Source: Actinomycetes bacterium (lineage in GTDB: Bacteria > Actinomycetota > Acidimicrobiia > Acidimicrobiales > RAAP-2). Taken from it: a DNA stretch of 64,000 nucleotides. Position numbers and translations under genes: made by a program. The notes under the pieces are model-generated. The model had not been told where the DNA came from and did not search any database. It saw only the letters and a program-made list of their open reading frames with translations. Positions 1-9,028 of this stretch are shown here, piece after piece; position 1 is the first letter of the stretch, and every line of letters begins with the position of its first letter. The stretch spans positions 51,131 to 115,130 of the forward strand of contig JAJYXE010000033.1 in the NCBI GenBank assembly GCA_021791145.1, in the 5' to 3' direction.

Positions 1-59
1 ACGGGACCGAACGTCCAGACGGTGCCAAACGTACTACATGGGAAGGCTCGGGACGGGTT

Positions 60-998
60 TTGGCGAAGGAACGCATCGAACGTGACGACGAGGACCTCGT
101 ACGTCTGTACCTGACCGACATCGGCCAGTACCCGCTGCTCACCAAGGACGACGAGGTCCGCCTGGCGCAGGCCATCGAAGCCGGTCGCGAGGCCGAAGAG
201 GAGCTGCGCAAGGCGCCCAAGACGCTCGCTGCGGCCAAGAAGCGCGAGCTGCGCCGGACGGTGAACACTGGCGAGCGGGCGCAGCAGACCTTCGTCCAGT
301 CGAATCTCCGCCTGGTCGTCTCGATCGCCAAGAAGTACCAGGCGTCCGGACTGCCCCTGCTCGACCTCATCCAGGAGGGCAACCTCGGCCTGATGCACGC
401 AGTCGAGAAGTTCGACTGGCGCAAGGGGTTCAAGTTCTCGACGTACGCGACGTGGTGGATCCGCCAGGCCATCACCCGCGGCATCGCCAACACCGGACGG
501 ACGATCCGCCTGCCCGTCCATGCGGGCGACACGCTCGCGCGCGTCCAGAAGGCGCAGGCGCGTCTCGAGCTGAAGCTCGGTCGCCCTGCGACCCTCGCCG
601 AGCTCGGGGTGGAAGTCGAGATGCCCGAGGACAAGCTCGTGGAGGCGCTGCGGTTCCGCGCGGAGCCGCTCTCGCTTTCCGAGCCGCTGCGGGAGGACGG
701 CGACGCAGAGCTCGGCGACGTGGTGGAGGACCGCTCGGCAGAGTCACCCTTCGAAGTGGCTGCGGTGTCCCTCCTGCCCGAGGAGATCGGTCGCCTCCTC
801 TCGCCCCTCGACGAGCGTGAGCGCGAGATCCTCCGTCTGCGCTTCGGCCTCGACCGCGGCGAGCCGAGGACTCTCGAGGAGGTCGGGGAGCACTTCAACC
901 TCACGCGAGAGCGCATCCGCCAGATCGAGGCCCGGGCGATGTCGAAGCTGCGCCACCCCTCCTCGGACACCGGCGCGAGGGATCTTCTCACCGTCTGA
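60..998 (+). CDS. RNA polymerase sigma factor, sigma-70 group 2 (SigA/SigB-like)
   Basis: The 312-residue protein has the full sigma-70 order: region 1.2 at the N-terminus ([17 protein letters not shown]), region 2 with the core-binding and -10 recognition helices (about residues 75-150, including [19 protein letters not shown] and [13 protein letters not shown]), region 3, and a region 4 helix-turn-helix ending in [10 protein letters not shown] (about 240-300). The long acidic region 1.1 of a housekeeping sigma is missing, so a group 2 or alternative principal-like sigma is more likely than RpoD itself. The start is TTG at 60; the upstream ATG at 38 is out of frame. Nothing shows an adjacent anti-sigma factor. 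The family call is firm and the regulon cannot be read from the sequence. Confidence 0.93.
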   Translation: MAKERIERDDEDLVRLYLTDIGQYPLLTKDDEVRLAQAIEAGREAEEELRKAPKTLAAAKKRELRRTVNTGERAQQTFVQSNLRLVVSIAKKYQASGLPLLDLIQEGNLGLMHAVEKFDWRKGFKFSTYATWWIRQAITRGIANTGRTIRLPVHAGDTLARVQKAQARLELKLGRPATLAELGVEVEMPEDKLVEALRFRAEPLSLSEPLREDGDAELGDVVEDRSAESPFEVAAVSLLPEEIGRLLSPLDEREREILRLRFGLDRGEPRTLEEVGEHFNLTRERIRQIEARAMSKLRHPSSDTGARDLLTV

Positions 999-1007
999 CC
1001 ACAGGGG

Positions 1008-1013
1008 TAGGAT
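1008..1013 (+). promoter_or_regulatory. -10 element TAGGAT, leaderless promoter of the 24-residue ORF
   Basis: TAGGAT lies 7 nt before the ATG at 1021, so transcription would begin at or next to the start codon. The same TANNNT spacing recurs at many other starts in this window. Confidence 0.5.
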
Positions 1014-1020
1014 CCCGGCG

Positions 1021-1095
1021 ATGAAGAAGCTGCTGATCCTCGCCATCCTCGTTGCGCTCGGAGTCGTGGCGGCGCGCCGCCTTCGGTCAGCCTGA
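1021..1095 (+). CDS. Very small single-span membrane peptide (24 aa)
   Basis: This 24-codon ORF begins [13 protein letters not shown], has one hydrophobic helix of about 15 residues and ends in a basic RRLRS segment, so it would be a single membrane span with a positive C-terminus. It starts 23 nt after the sigma-factor stop and has its own TAGGAT -10 box 7 nt upstream of the ATG. It resembles the short KKLL-initiated peptides often seen in actinobacteria, but no function can be assigned. The start-proximal promoter is the main reason to believe it is a real gene. Confidence 0.5.
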   Translation: MKKLLILAILVALGVVAARRLRSA

Positions 1096-1116
1096 TCCCT
1101 TCGAGTCGCTGATTCG

Positions 1117-2001
1117 CTAGAGCGCGTGGCGCGGCCGCACGCCGCGCCAGCGGGCCGCGTCGGCCAATCTCCCCGTGGCCGGCGCCGCGCCCCGTGCCGC
1201 GCGCGCCGGCGCCCTTGCGACGCGTCGTCTCGCCTCCAGGCGCTTGCTCCGCCACCACAACGCGACCGCGCCCGCCATGAGCGCGAGCCCGGTGGTGAGC
1301 ACGGGTGTCCGCACGCTCATCCGATTGCGCAGCCGTACGGGCTTGGTGAACTGTCGCACCTCCCAGCCCCGCTCGCGAGCGGCACGGGCGAGCGCTCGGT
1401 CGGGGTTGACCGCCACAGGGTGGCCCACCGTCTCGAGCATCGGGAGGTCGGTCGCGGAGTCCGAGTATGCCCACGACGCCGAGAGGTCGAGCCCCGTGCG
1501 CGCGGCGAGGGCTCGGATGGCCTCGGCCTTTCCCTCGCCGGACGAGTAGAACGCCATCTTCCCCGTGTAGCGCCCCTCGTCGTCGACCTCGCCGACGGAG
1601 GCGATCGCGCCGTCGGCGCCGAGGAGCTCCGCGAGCGGCACGACCAGCTCCTCTGGCGAGGCGGAGACGAGGTACACGCGGTCGCCCGAGCGGTGGTGCG
1701 CCTCCATCAGCTCGAGCGCCTCGTTGTAGATGAGGGGCTCGACGGTCTCGAGAAGGGTCTCGCGCACGATCTCGCGGACTCGCTCACGCTGCCATCCCTT
1801 GGTGAGGGTGAGCATCGACTCGCGGATGCGCGCGAGCCGGTTCTCGTCCGCACCGAGGTGAAGGTAGATCAGCTGACCGATCAGCGCGCGCAGCACGGCA
1901 CGGCGGTTCACGAGCCCCCCGCGACGGAGGGGCCGGCCGAATGCCGGGATCGAGCCCTTGGCGATGACCGTCTTGTCGAGGTCGAAGAACGCCGCTCTCA
2001 C
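1117..2001 (-). CDS. HAD-superfamily hydrolase, subfamily IB (SerB-like phosphatase)
   Basis: The protein begins [17 protein letters not shown], giving the HAD motif I DLDKT with nucleophile and acid-base aspartates within the first 12 residues. Motif II is [10 protein letters not shown], and motif III/IV is around [13 protein letters not shown] (GDSxxD-like). A hydrophobic stretch ([14 protein letters not shown]) followed by an Arg/Ala-rich tail near the C-terminus suggests membrane attachment. Subfamily IB members include phosphoserine phosphatase and lysophosphatidic or glycerol-phosphate phosphatases; the substrate is not clear here. The GTG at 2001 is chosen because TACGAT lies 6 nt upstream of it; a longer ORF up to 2055 has no such support. 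The gene is convergent with the 24-residue ORF. Confidence 0.85.
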   Translation of the reverse strand: MRAAFFDLDKTVIAKGSIPAFGRPLRRGGLVNRRAVLRALIGQLIYLHLGADENRLARIRESMLTLTKGWQRERVREIVRETLLETVEPLIYNEALELMEAHHRSGDRVYLVSASPEELVVPLAELLGADGAIASVGEVDDEGRYTGKMAFYSSGEGKAEAIRALAARTGLDLSASWAYSDSATDLPMLETVGHPVAVNPDRALARAARERGWEVRQFTKPVRLRNRMSVRTPVLTTGLALMAGAVALWWRSKRLEARRRVARAPARAARGAAPATGRLADAARWRGVRPRHAL

Positions 2002-2007
2002 GCGGCA

Positions 2008-2013
2008 ATCGTA
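2008..2013 (-). promoter_or_regulatory. -10 element TACGAT, leaderless promoter of the HAD hydrolase
   Basis: On the minus strand TACGAT is separated by 6 nt from the GTG at 2001. It decides the start of the HAD gene. Confidence 0.5.
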
Positions 2014-2082
2014 GGTGGTGCCGCCGAGAGCTCGGTGCACCGCCAAGGGGCGCATGCCTGCCCCGGACGCTGAGGAACCGCC

Positions 2083-2748
2083 TCAGGTGCCGATGAAGAG
2101 GCTCCGGACTGTCTGCTCGACGTCGCTCGTCACGAGCACGAGCACCTCGTCGCCCGACTGCAGCACCGTGTCGCCGCGCGGGACGACCAGCCGGTCGCGC
2201 CGGACGACCGCGACAACGGTCGCGTCGCGCGGCACCCCGAGGTCGGCGATCGCGACCCCGTCGGCGGGCGAGTCCTCGGCCAGCGTCACCTCGACGAGAT
2301 GGGCCGTGCCCCCCTGGAACTGCAGCAGGCGCACGAGCGACCCCACCGAGACCGCCTCTTCGACCAGCGCGGTGAGGAGCTGCGGCGTGGAGACGTAGAC
2401 GTCGACCCCCCAGCTCTGGTTGAACAGCCACTGGTTCTTCGAGTTGTTGACCCTCGCGACGACCCTCGGCACCGCGAACTCCTGCTTCGCGAGCAACGAG
2501 ACGACCAGGTTGTCCTCGTCGTCGCCCGTGGCGGCGACCACCACGTCGACGGTCGAGAACCCTGCTGCGTCCAGCGAGGCGACCTCGCAGGCGTCCGCCG
2601 CGATCCAGTGCACCCGGGGCAGCTCGACGCTGCGTTGCTGGGCGAGCTCCGGATCCTGCTCGAGGACGAGCACCTCGTGACCGCTCGCCTGGAGGTCCCG
2701 GGCGATGGCGGTCCCGACGCTCCCGGCCCCGGCGATGGCGACCTTCAT
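2083..2748 (-). CDS. trkA: TrkA-family potassium uptake regulator (second of a pair)
   Basis: The 221-residue protein starts MKVAIAGAGSVGTAIARDL, an RCK/TrkA-N Rossmann fold with a GxGxxG dinucleotide site. It continues through the typical acidic residue after strand 2 (VLEQDPEL) and the ATGDDEDN loop. The C-terminal half (about 140-221) is a TrkA-C domain with VPRGDTVLQSGDEVLVL. TrkA proteins bind NAD(H) and nucleotides and gate Trk/Ktr potassium channels or transporters from the cytosol. Its ATG overlaps the stop of the upstream trkA by 4 nt, so the two are translated together. The pair matches the CeoB/CeoC arrangement of mycobacteria, which also lies next to an APC permease. Confidence 0.9.
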   Translation of the reverse strand: MKVAIAGAGSVGTAIARDLQASGHEVLVLEQDPELAQQRSVELPRVHWIAADACEVASLDAAGFSTVDVVVAATGDDEDNLVVSLLAKQEFAVPRVVARVNNSKNQWLFNQSWGVDVYVSTPQLLTALVEEAVSVGSLVRLLQFQGGTAHLVEVTLAEDSPADGVAIADLGVPRDATVVAVVRRDRLVVPRGDTVLQSGDEVLVLVTSDVEQTVRSLFIGT

Positions 2749-3431
2749 CGGCGGGCTCGCTCGGGCTCGCCCAGCGGGCCGGGCCCCGCAGCGCAGCGCC
2801 GTTGGAGCTCCTCGAGCGCGTGATGGGTGACCGCGATGTGGAGGAGGTCCCCCTCCTGCCCGATCAGGTCGTCGGTGCCGAGGCGCGGCACGCCCGCTCT
2901 GGTCACCGCGACGAGGGAGATCTCGCCGGGCAGGTCGATGTCCGCGAGACGCCGGCCCGCCCACGCCTCTGGAAGCTCGCGCTGGATGAGCCGCACCTTG
3001 CCCGAGGGGTCGGACCACTCGGTGGCGACCACGTCGGGCAGCAGACGGCGCCGCACCTGGTCGATGGTCCAGGTGACGGTCGCGACGGTGGGGATCCCGA
3101 GCCGCTGGTAGATCTCGGCTCGGCGCGGATCGTAGATGCGGGCGACGACGTGATCGATCCCGTAGGTCTCCCGTGCGATGCGCACGGTGAGGATGTTGCT
3201 GTTGTCGCCGCTCGTGACCGCGGCGAGCGCGTCCGCCCGCCTGGCCCCCGCCTCGTCGAGGTGGTCCCGGTCGAATCCCGATCCGTGCACCCGCTGGCCC
3301 GGCCAGTCGTCGGGGAGGCGCCGGAACGCGCGCGGGTTCCGGTCGATGAGCGCGACCGAGTGGCCCTCGGCGGTCAGAGAGACCGCGAGTCCGGAGCCAA
3401 CCCGTCCGCAGCCGACCACCACGACGTGCAT
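2745..3431 (-). CDS. trkA: TrkA-family potassium uptake regulator (first of a pair)
   Basis: The 228-residue protein begins MHVVVVGCGRVGSGLAVSL, a TrkA-N Rossmann fold, followed by ALIDRNP and a VTSGDNSN loop. TrkA-C follows, with PRLGTDDLIGQEGDLLHIAV. It is the first gene of a two-gene minus-strand operon and is divergent from the APC permease at 3563, from which it is separated by 131 bp. The ATG at 3431 is used; the ORF continues further upstream but without family similarity. Together with the downstream TrkA it should form the heteromeric regulatory ring of a potassium uptake system whose membrane subunit is not in this window. Confidence 0.9.
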   Translation of the reverse strand: MHVVVVGCGRVGSGLAVSLTAEGHSVALIDRNPRAFRRLPDDWPGQRVHGSGFDRDHLDEAGARRADALAAVTSGDNSNILTVRIARETYGIDHVVARIYDPRRAEIYQRLGIPTVATVTWTIDQVRRRLLPDVVATEWSDPSGKVRLIQRELPEAWAGRRLADIDLPGEISLVAVTRAGVPRLGTDDLIGQEGDLLHIAVTHHALEELQRRCAAGPGPLGEPERARR

Positions 3432-3549
3432 CCGGCAAGTGCTACACGTCGCGCCGCCCGCTGTAAAGGCCGCCCGCGCCGGCCGCGCCACCCGCGCCGA
3501 GCGGGTGACCCCCGGCGGCCCGGCACGAAATGCCCCGGCGGTGTAGCTC

Positions 3550-3555
3550 TACGCT
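3550..3555 (+). promoter_or_regulatory. -10 element TACGCT, leaderless promoter of the APC permease
   Basis: TACGCT ends 7 nt before the ATG at 3563, which selects this ATG over the upstream ATG at 3530. Confidence 0.5.
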
Positions 3556-3562
3556 TGCGAGG

Positions 3563-6118
3563 ATGTCCGACAACGACGAGGGAGCCGACGCGACCCGACT
3601 GCCGGTCGCGGGACCGCTTCCGCCACCGTCGATGACACGGCCGTCGGCCATACCCGTCGACTCGGGCGCCGCGTACCCCGAGACGCTCCGTTACCGCCTG
3701 AAGAACCGGCTGCTCGGTCCCCCCCTCGTCTCCGAGCAGCTCCGCAGCGAGCGGCTCAGCCGGCCGATCGCGCTGGGCGTGCTCGCGCCGGACTGCATCT
3801 CGTCCTCGGCCTACGGCACCGAGGAGATGCTCACCCAGCTGGTGCCCTTCGTGGGGCTCGCGGCGTTCACGCTCGTCGTGCCGATCACCCTCGCGATCCT
3901 CGGCGTCCTCTTCTTCGTCACCCTCTCGTACCTCGACGTGATCCGGCTGTACACCAAGGCTGGAGGCTCCTACGTGGTGGCGCGGGACAACTTCGGTCCC
4001 AAGGTTGCCCAGGTCGCCGCGGTCGCTCTCCTCATCGACTACACGGTCACCGTCGCGGTCCAGACGTCGGCGGGTACGGCGGCGTTGACCAGCGCCGTGC
4101 CCGCCCTGGTGCCCTGGACGGTCCCCATCACCGTGGGCGTCGTGCTGGTCCTCCTCTACGGCAACCTGCGCGGCATCCGGGAAGCCGGAAAGTTCTTCGC
4201 GTTCCCGACGTACTTCTTCGTGCTCAGCCTGGCCGGGGTGATCGTGGCCGGCTACGTGAAGGCGGCGCTCGGCGACCTGCACCCCCGGCCGATCCCGCCG
4301 CATCACCTCCTTTACGGCCATCACTTCGGATCGCCGGGGAGCGGGTTGCTGATGGGGCTGGCGTTCATCACGTTGCTGCGCTCGTTCGCGAACGGTGGGT
4401 CGTCGCTCACCGGTCTCGAAGCGATCTCCAACGGCGTGAGCGCCTTCCGCCGGCCCGAGTCGCGCAACGCCCGGGTGACGCTCGTCGCGATGAGCTCGGT
4501 CCTCGCCTTCCTCGTCTTCGGCGTCACCATGCTCGCCCGCTGGACGCACGCGGTCCCCTATGCCGCGGGGTCTCCCACCGTGCTCTCCCAGGAGGTGCAG
4601 GACATCGCAGGTCACGGGGTCGTGTACTACGTGGTGCAGATCGCGACCCTGCTCATCCTCTACACGGGGGGCAACACCAGCTTCAACGGGTTCCCGTACC
4701 TGGCGAGCTTCGTGGCGGGCGACCAGTTCCTCCCTCGCCAGCTGACCCGCCGCGGTCACCGGCTCGCCTTCTCGAGCGGGATCGTCCTGCTGGCGGTCGT
4801 GTCGCTCGCGTTGATCACGGCGTTCCGGGCGAACGTCGACTCGCTCGTGGCCCTGTACGCGATCGGGGTGTTCACGGGGTTCGCCATGGCGGGCTCGGGG
4901 TTGGTGAAGCACCATCTCAGCGAGCGGGGGCCGCACTGGCGGCGCAGCGTCTTGGTGAACGGCTTCGCCGCCGTGCTCACCGCGAGCGTGGTGCTCATCT
5001 TCGCCTTCGCGAAGTTCCTCGAGGGGGCGTGGGTGGTGGTCGTCGTGGGCCCGCTCATGTACTGGGGCCTCATCAGAATGCACAGGCAGTACGTTCGCGA
5101 GGATGAGGAGCTCGAGGTGAGCGCGGCCGGGATGGCCCAGGAGCCGATCCTCCGCCACCACGCCGTGATCGTCCTTGTGGACAGCCTGGACATGGCGACG
5201 GCGAGGGCGATCCAGTACGCCCGGACGCTGTCGCCTGACGAGCTGCGCGCGGTCCACTTCGACATCGACAGCAGGGCCACCCGCGCGCTCGAGGCGGAGT
5301 GGGGCCGCCTCGGCTTCTCCCGGCTGCCGCTCGACATCGTCGAGGTGCCGGACCGGCGACTCGGGCGAGCCGCCCTCGAGCTGGTCGCCGAGACCGTGTC
5401 CGACGGCGACACCGAGTGCACCGTCATCCTCCCGCGCCGCGGCTTCGTCTGGGGATGGCAGCGGCTCCTCCACGACCGGACGGCCGACAAGATCGCCGGC
5501 ATCGTGAGCCAGGTGCCACATGTCAGCGCGACCATCGTGCCGTACAACCTGCACCGCTCGTCGACCCGCGGCGCGACGAGGCGCAACGTGGCGGCGCGTA
5601 TGGCAGCACAGGCCGTCGCCACCGCAGCGAGCAACGGGCGACGCTTTGCGACGGCATCGCCCGAGCGACGGGCGGCCCCAGGGGGGGGAGGAGAGGCAGA
5701 AGGAGCGCAGAGGGCGGAAGGCACAAAGGACCGGCTGCCCGAGAGGAAGCGGACCGACCGCACGGCCCAGCTCAGCGATGCGGACCAGGCACTGGCGAAG
5801 CGGGCGATCGACTCGCGTCCCATCGGCGATGTCGAGTGGCGCCAGCGCGTGAGGGTCGCGGGTCGCGTCAAGTCCGTCAGGGTGCAGCCGAGCGCCGGCA
5901 CCTCCAATCTCGAAGCGACCCTGGCCGACCAGACCGGCGGCATCCTCCTCGTCTTCCAGGGTCGCCCCAAGATCCCGGGGATCGAACCCGGCGCGAGGCT
6001 GGTGGCCGAGGGGATGGTCGGTGCCTGGGGGAGGAAGCTCGCCATCTTGAACCCCGACTACGAGCTGGTGGGCCAACGGGACACCGATGGCGACCTCGTC
6101 CCACCTGAGGCGGGATGA
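3563..6118 (+). CDS. APC-family permease fused to a C-terminal OB-fold domain
   Basis: The protein has 851 residues. Residues about 70-520 form a 12-helix APC amino-acid/potassium transporter core (motifs SSAYGTEEM, KAGGSYVVARDNFG, GLEAISNGVSAF, YTGGNTSFNGFP). Residues about 540-690 are a cytosolic USP-like domain (HHAVIVLVDSLDMAT, ILPRRGFVWGW). After a low-complexity linker (about 690-745), residues 750-850 read as a nucleic-acid-type OB-fold (WRQRVRVAGRVKSVRV, LEATLADQTGGI, ILNPDYELV). In mycobacteria (my recall of the Rv2690c-Rv2694c region) the permease, the TrkA pair and an OB-fold protein are separate neighbours; here permease and OB-fold are one ORF. The linker contains eight consecutive G at 5681-5688, so a length error there could make or break the fusion. 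The start is set by TACGCT 7 nt upstream. Confidence 0.82.
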   Translation: MSDNDEGADATRLPVAGPLPPPSMTRPSAIPVDSGAAYPETLRYRLKNRLLGPPLVSEQLRSERLSRPIALGVLAPDCISSSAYGTEEMLTQLVPFVGLAAFTLVVPITLAILGVLFFVTLSYLDVIRLYTKAGGSYVVARDNFGPKVAQVAAVALLIDYTVTVAVQTSAGTAALTSAVPALVPWTVPITVGVVLVLLYGNLRGIREAGKFFAFPTYFFVLSLAGVIVAGYVKAALGDLHPRPIPPHHLLYGHHFGSPGSGLLMGLAFITLLRSFANGGSSLTGLEAISNGVSAFRRPESRNARVTLVAMSSVLAFLVFGVTMLARWTHAVPYAAGSPTVLSQEVQDIAGHGVVYYVVQIATLLILYTGGNTSFNGFPYLASFVAGDQFLPRQLTRRGHRLAFSSGIVLLAVVSLALITAFRANVDSLVALYAIGVFTGFAMAGSGLVKHHLSERGPHWRRSVLVNGFAAVLTASVVLIFAFAKFLEGAWVVVVVGPLMYWGLIRMHRQYVREDEELEVSAAGMAQEPILRHHAVIVLVDSLDMATARAIQYARTLSPDELRAVHFDIDSRATRALEAEWGRLGFSRLPLDIVEVPDRRLGRAALELVAETVSDGDTECTVILPRRGFVWGWQRLLHDRTADKIAGIVSQVPHVSATIVPYNLHRSSTRGATRRNVAARMAAQAVATAASNGRRFATASPERRAAPGGGGEAEGAQRAEGTKDRLPERKRTDRTAQLSDADQALAKRAIDSRPIGDVEWRQRVRVAGRVKSVRVQPSAGTSNLEATLADQTGGILLVFQGRPKIPGIEPGARLVAEGMVGAWGRKLAILNPDYELVGQRDTDGDLVPPEAG

Positions 6119-6549
6119 GGCGGACGAGCCAGGCGAGTGGGAGGGGCCGCGCTGGAGCCTGCCGCGGCCCCAGGGTCGCCGCCGGCTCTTGCCCCGCACT
6201 TGCCGGTGGCTCTTGGCGGGGCTCTGCCCCGGCTCTTGCCGGTGGCCCAGGAGGTGGCTATCGTCCCCTGCGCCTCGGGGGCTGTACCTCGGGGCGTCCT
6301 CCCGCACGGCACCGCCGGTGCCCGTGCCGGCGGGCGGCCAGGAGCCGATCGGACGCAGCGGGCAGGCGCCGAGGAGATGTCCAGCCGAGAAGAGCCCGAG
6401 AAGATCGAGATGAGGTGTGGCCCGCAGCGCAGGGCAGCGTGGAACCGGAGAAGGTGCATTGAGCGAAGTCGGTGGCGTGAACCAAGTCGCAGCCCTCGAC
6501 GCGCGGGCGTGCGGCCCAGCACGGACGTAGGTCGGAAAGGACGGCGAGG
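6119..6549 (+). other. 431-bp intergenic region before hppA
   Basis: I see no convincing gene here. It holds imperfect repeats of GGCTCTTGCC and CTTGCCGGTGGC around 6180-6255, and a purine-rich stretch (GGTCGGAAAGGACGGCGAGG) just before the hppA ATG that supplies the ribosome binding site. A 143-codon ORF across this region runs into hppA out of frame and has no family features. The length leaves room for an untranslated leader, but I recognise no riboswitch motif. Confidence 0.4.
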
Positions 6550-8892
<2,343 letters not shown>

Positions 8893-9028
8893 CTCGGGCG
8901 TACGGCCCGGTCCTCGTCACGATGCCTTCCTCGCACCTCGAAGGAGCCCCGAGCCTGTCGTCGTGGGCCTGTCGTCGTGAGCCAGGGAGGTAGCTCGGTG
9001 GAGCGGGCGCGAGAGGGAGGTGCACGCC

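Noticed and set aside
3374..6307. 977-codon open frame on the minus strand opposite the APC permease
   Set aside because: Its sequence is low-complexity His/Arg/Glu-rich shadow coding; the plus strand gives clear permease helices and motifs.
9020..9028. GTG start of topA at 9020
   Set aside because: The GTG overlaps its own would-be Shine-Dalgarno sequence; TTG at 9029 is properly spaced from AGGGAGG.
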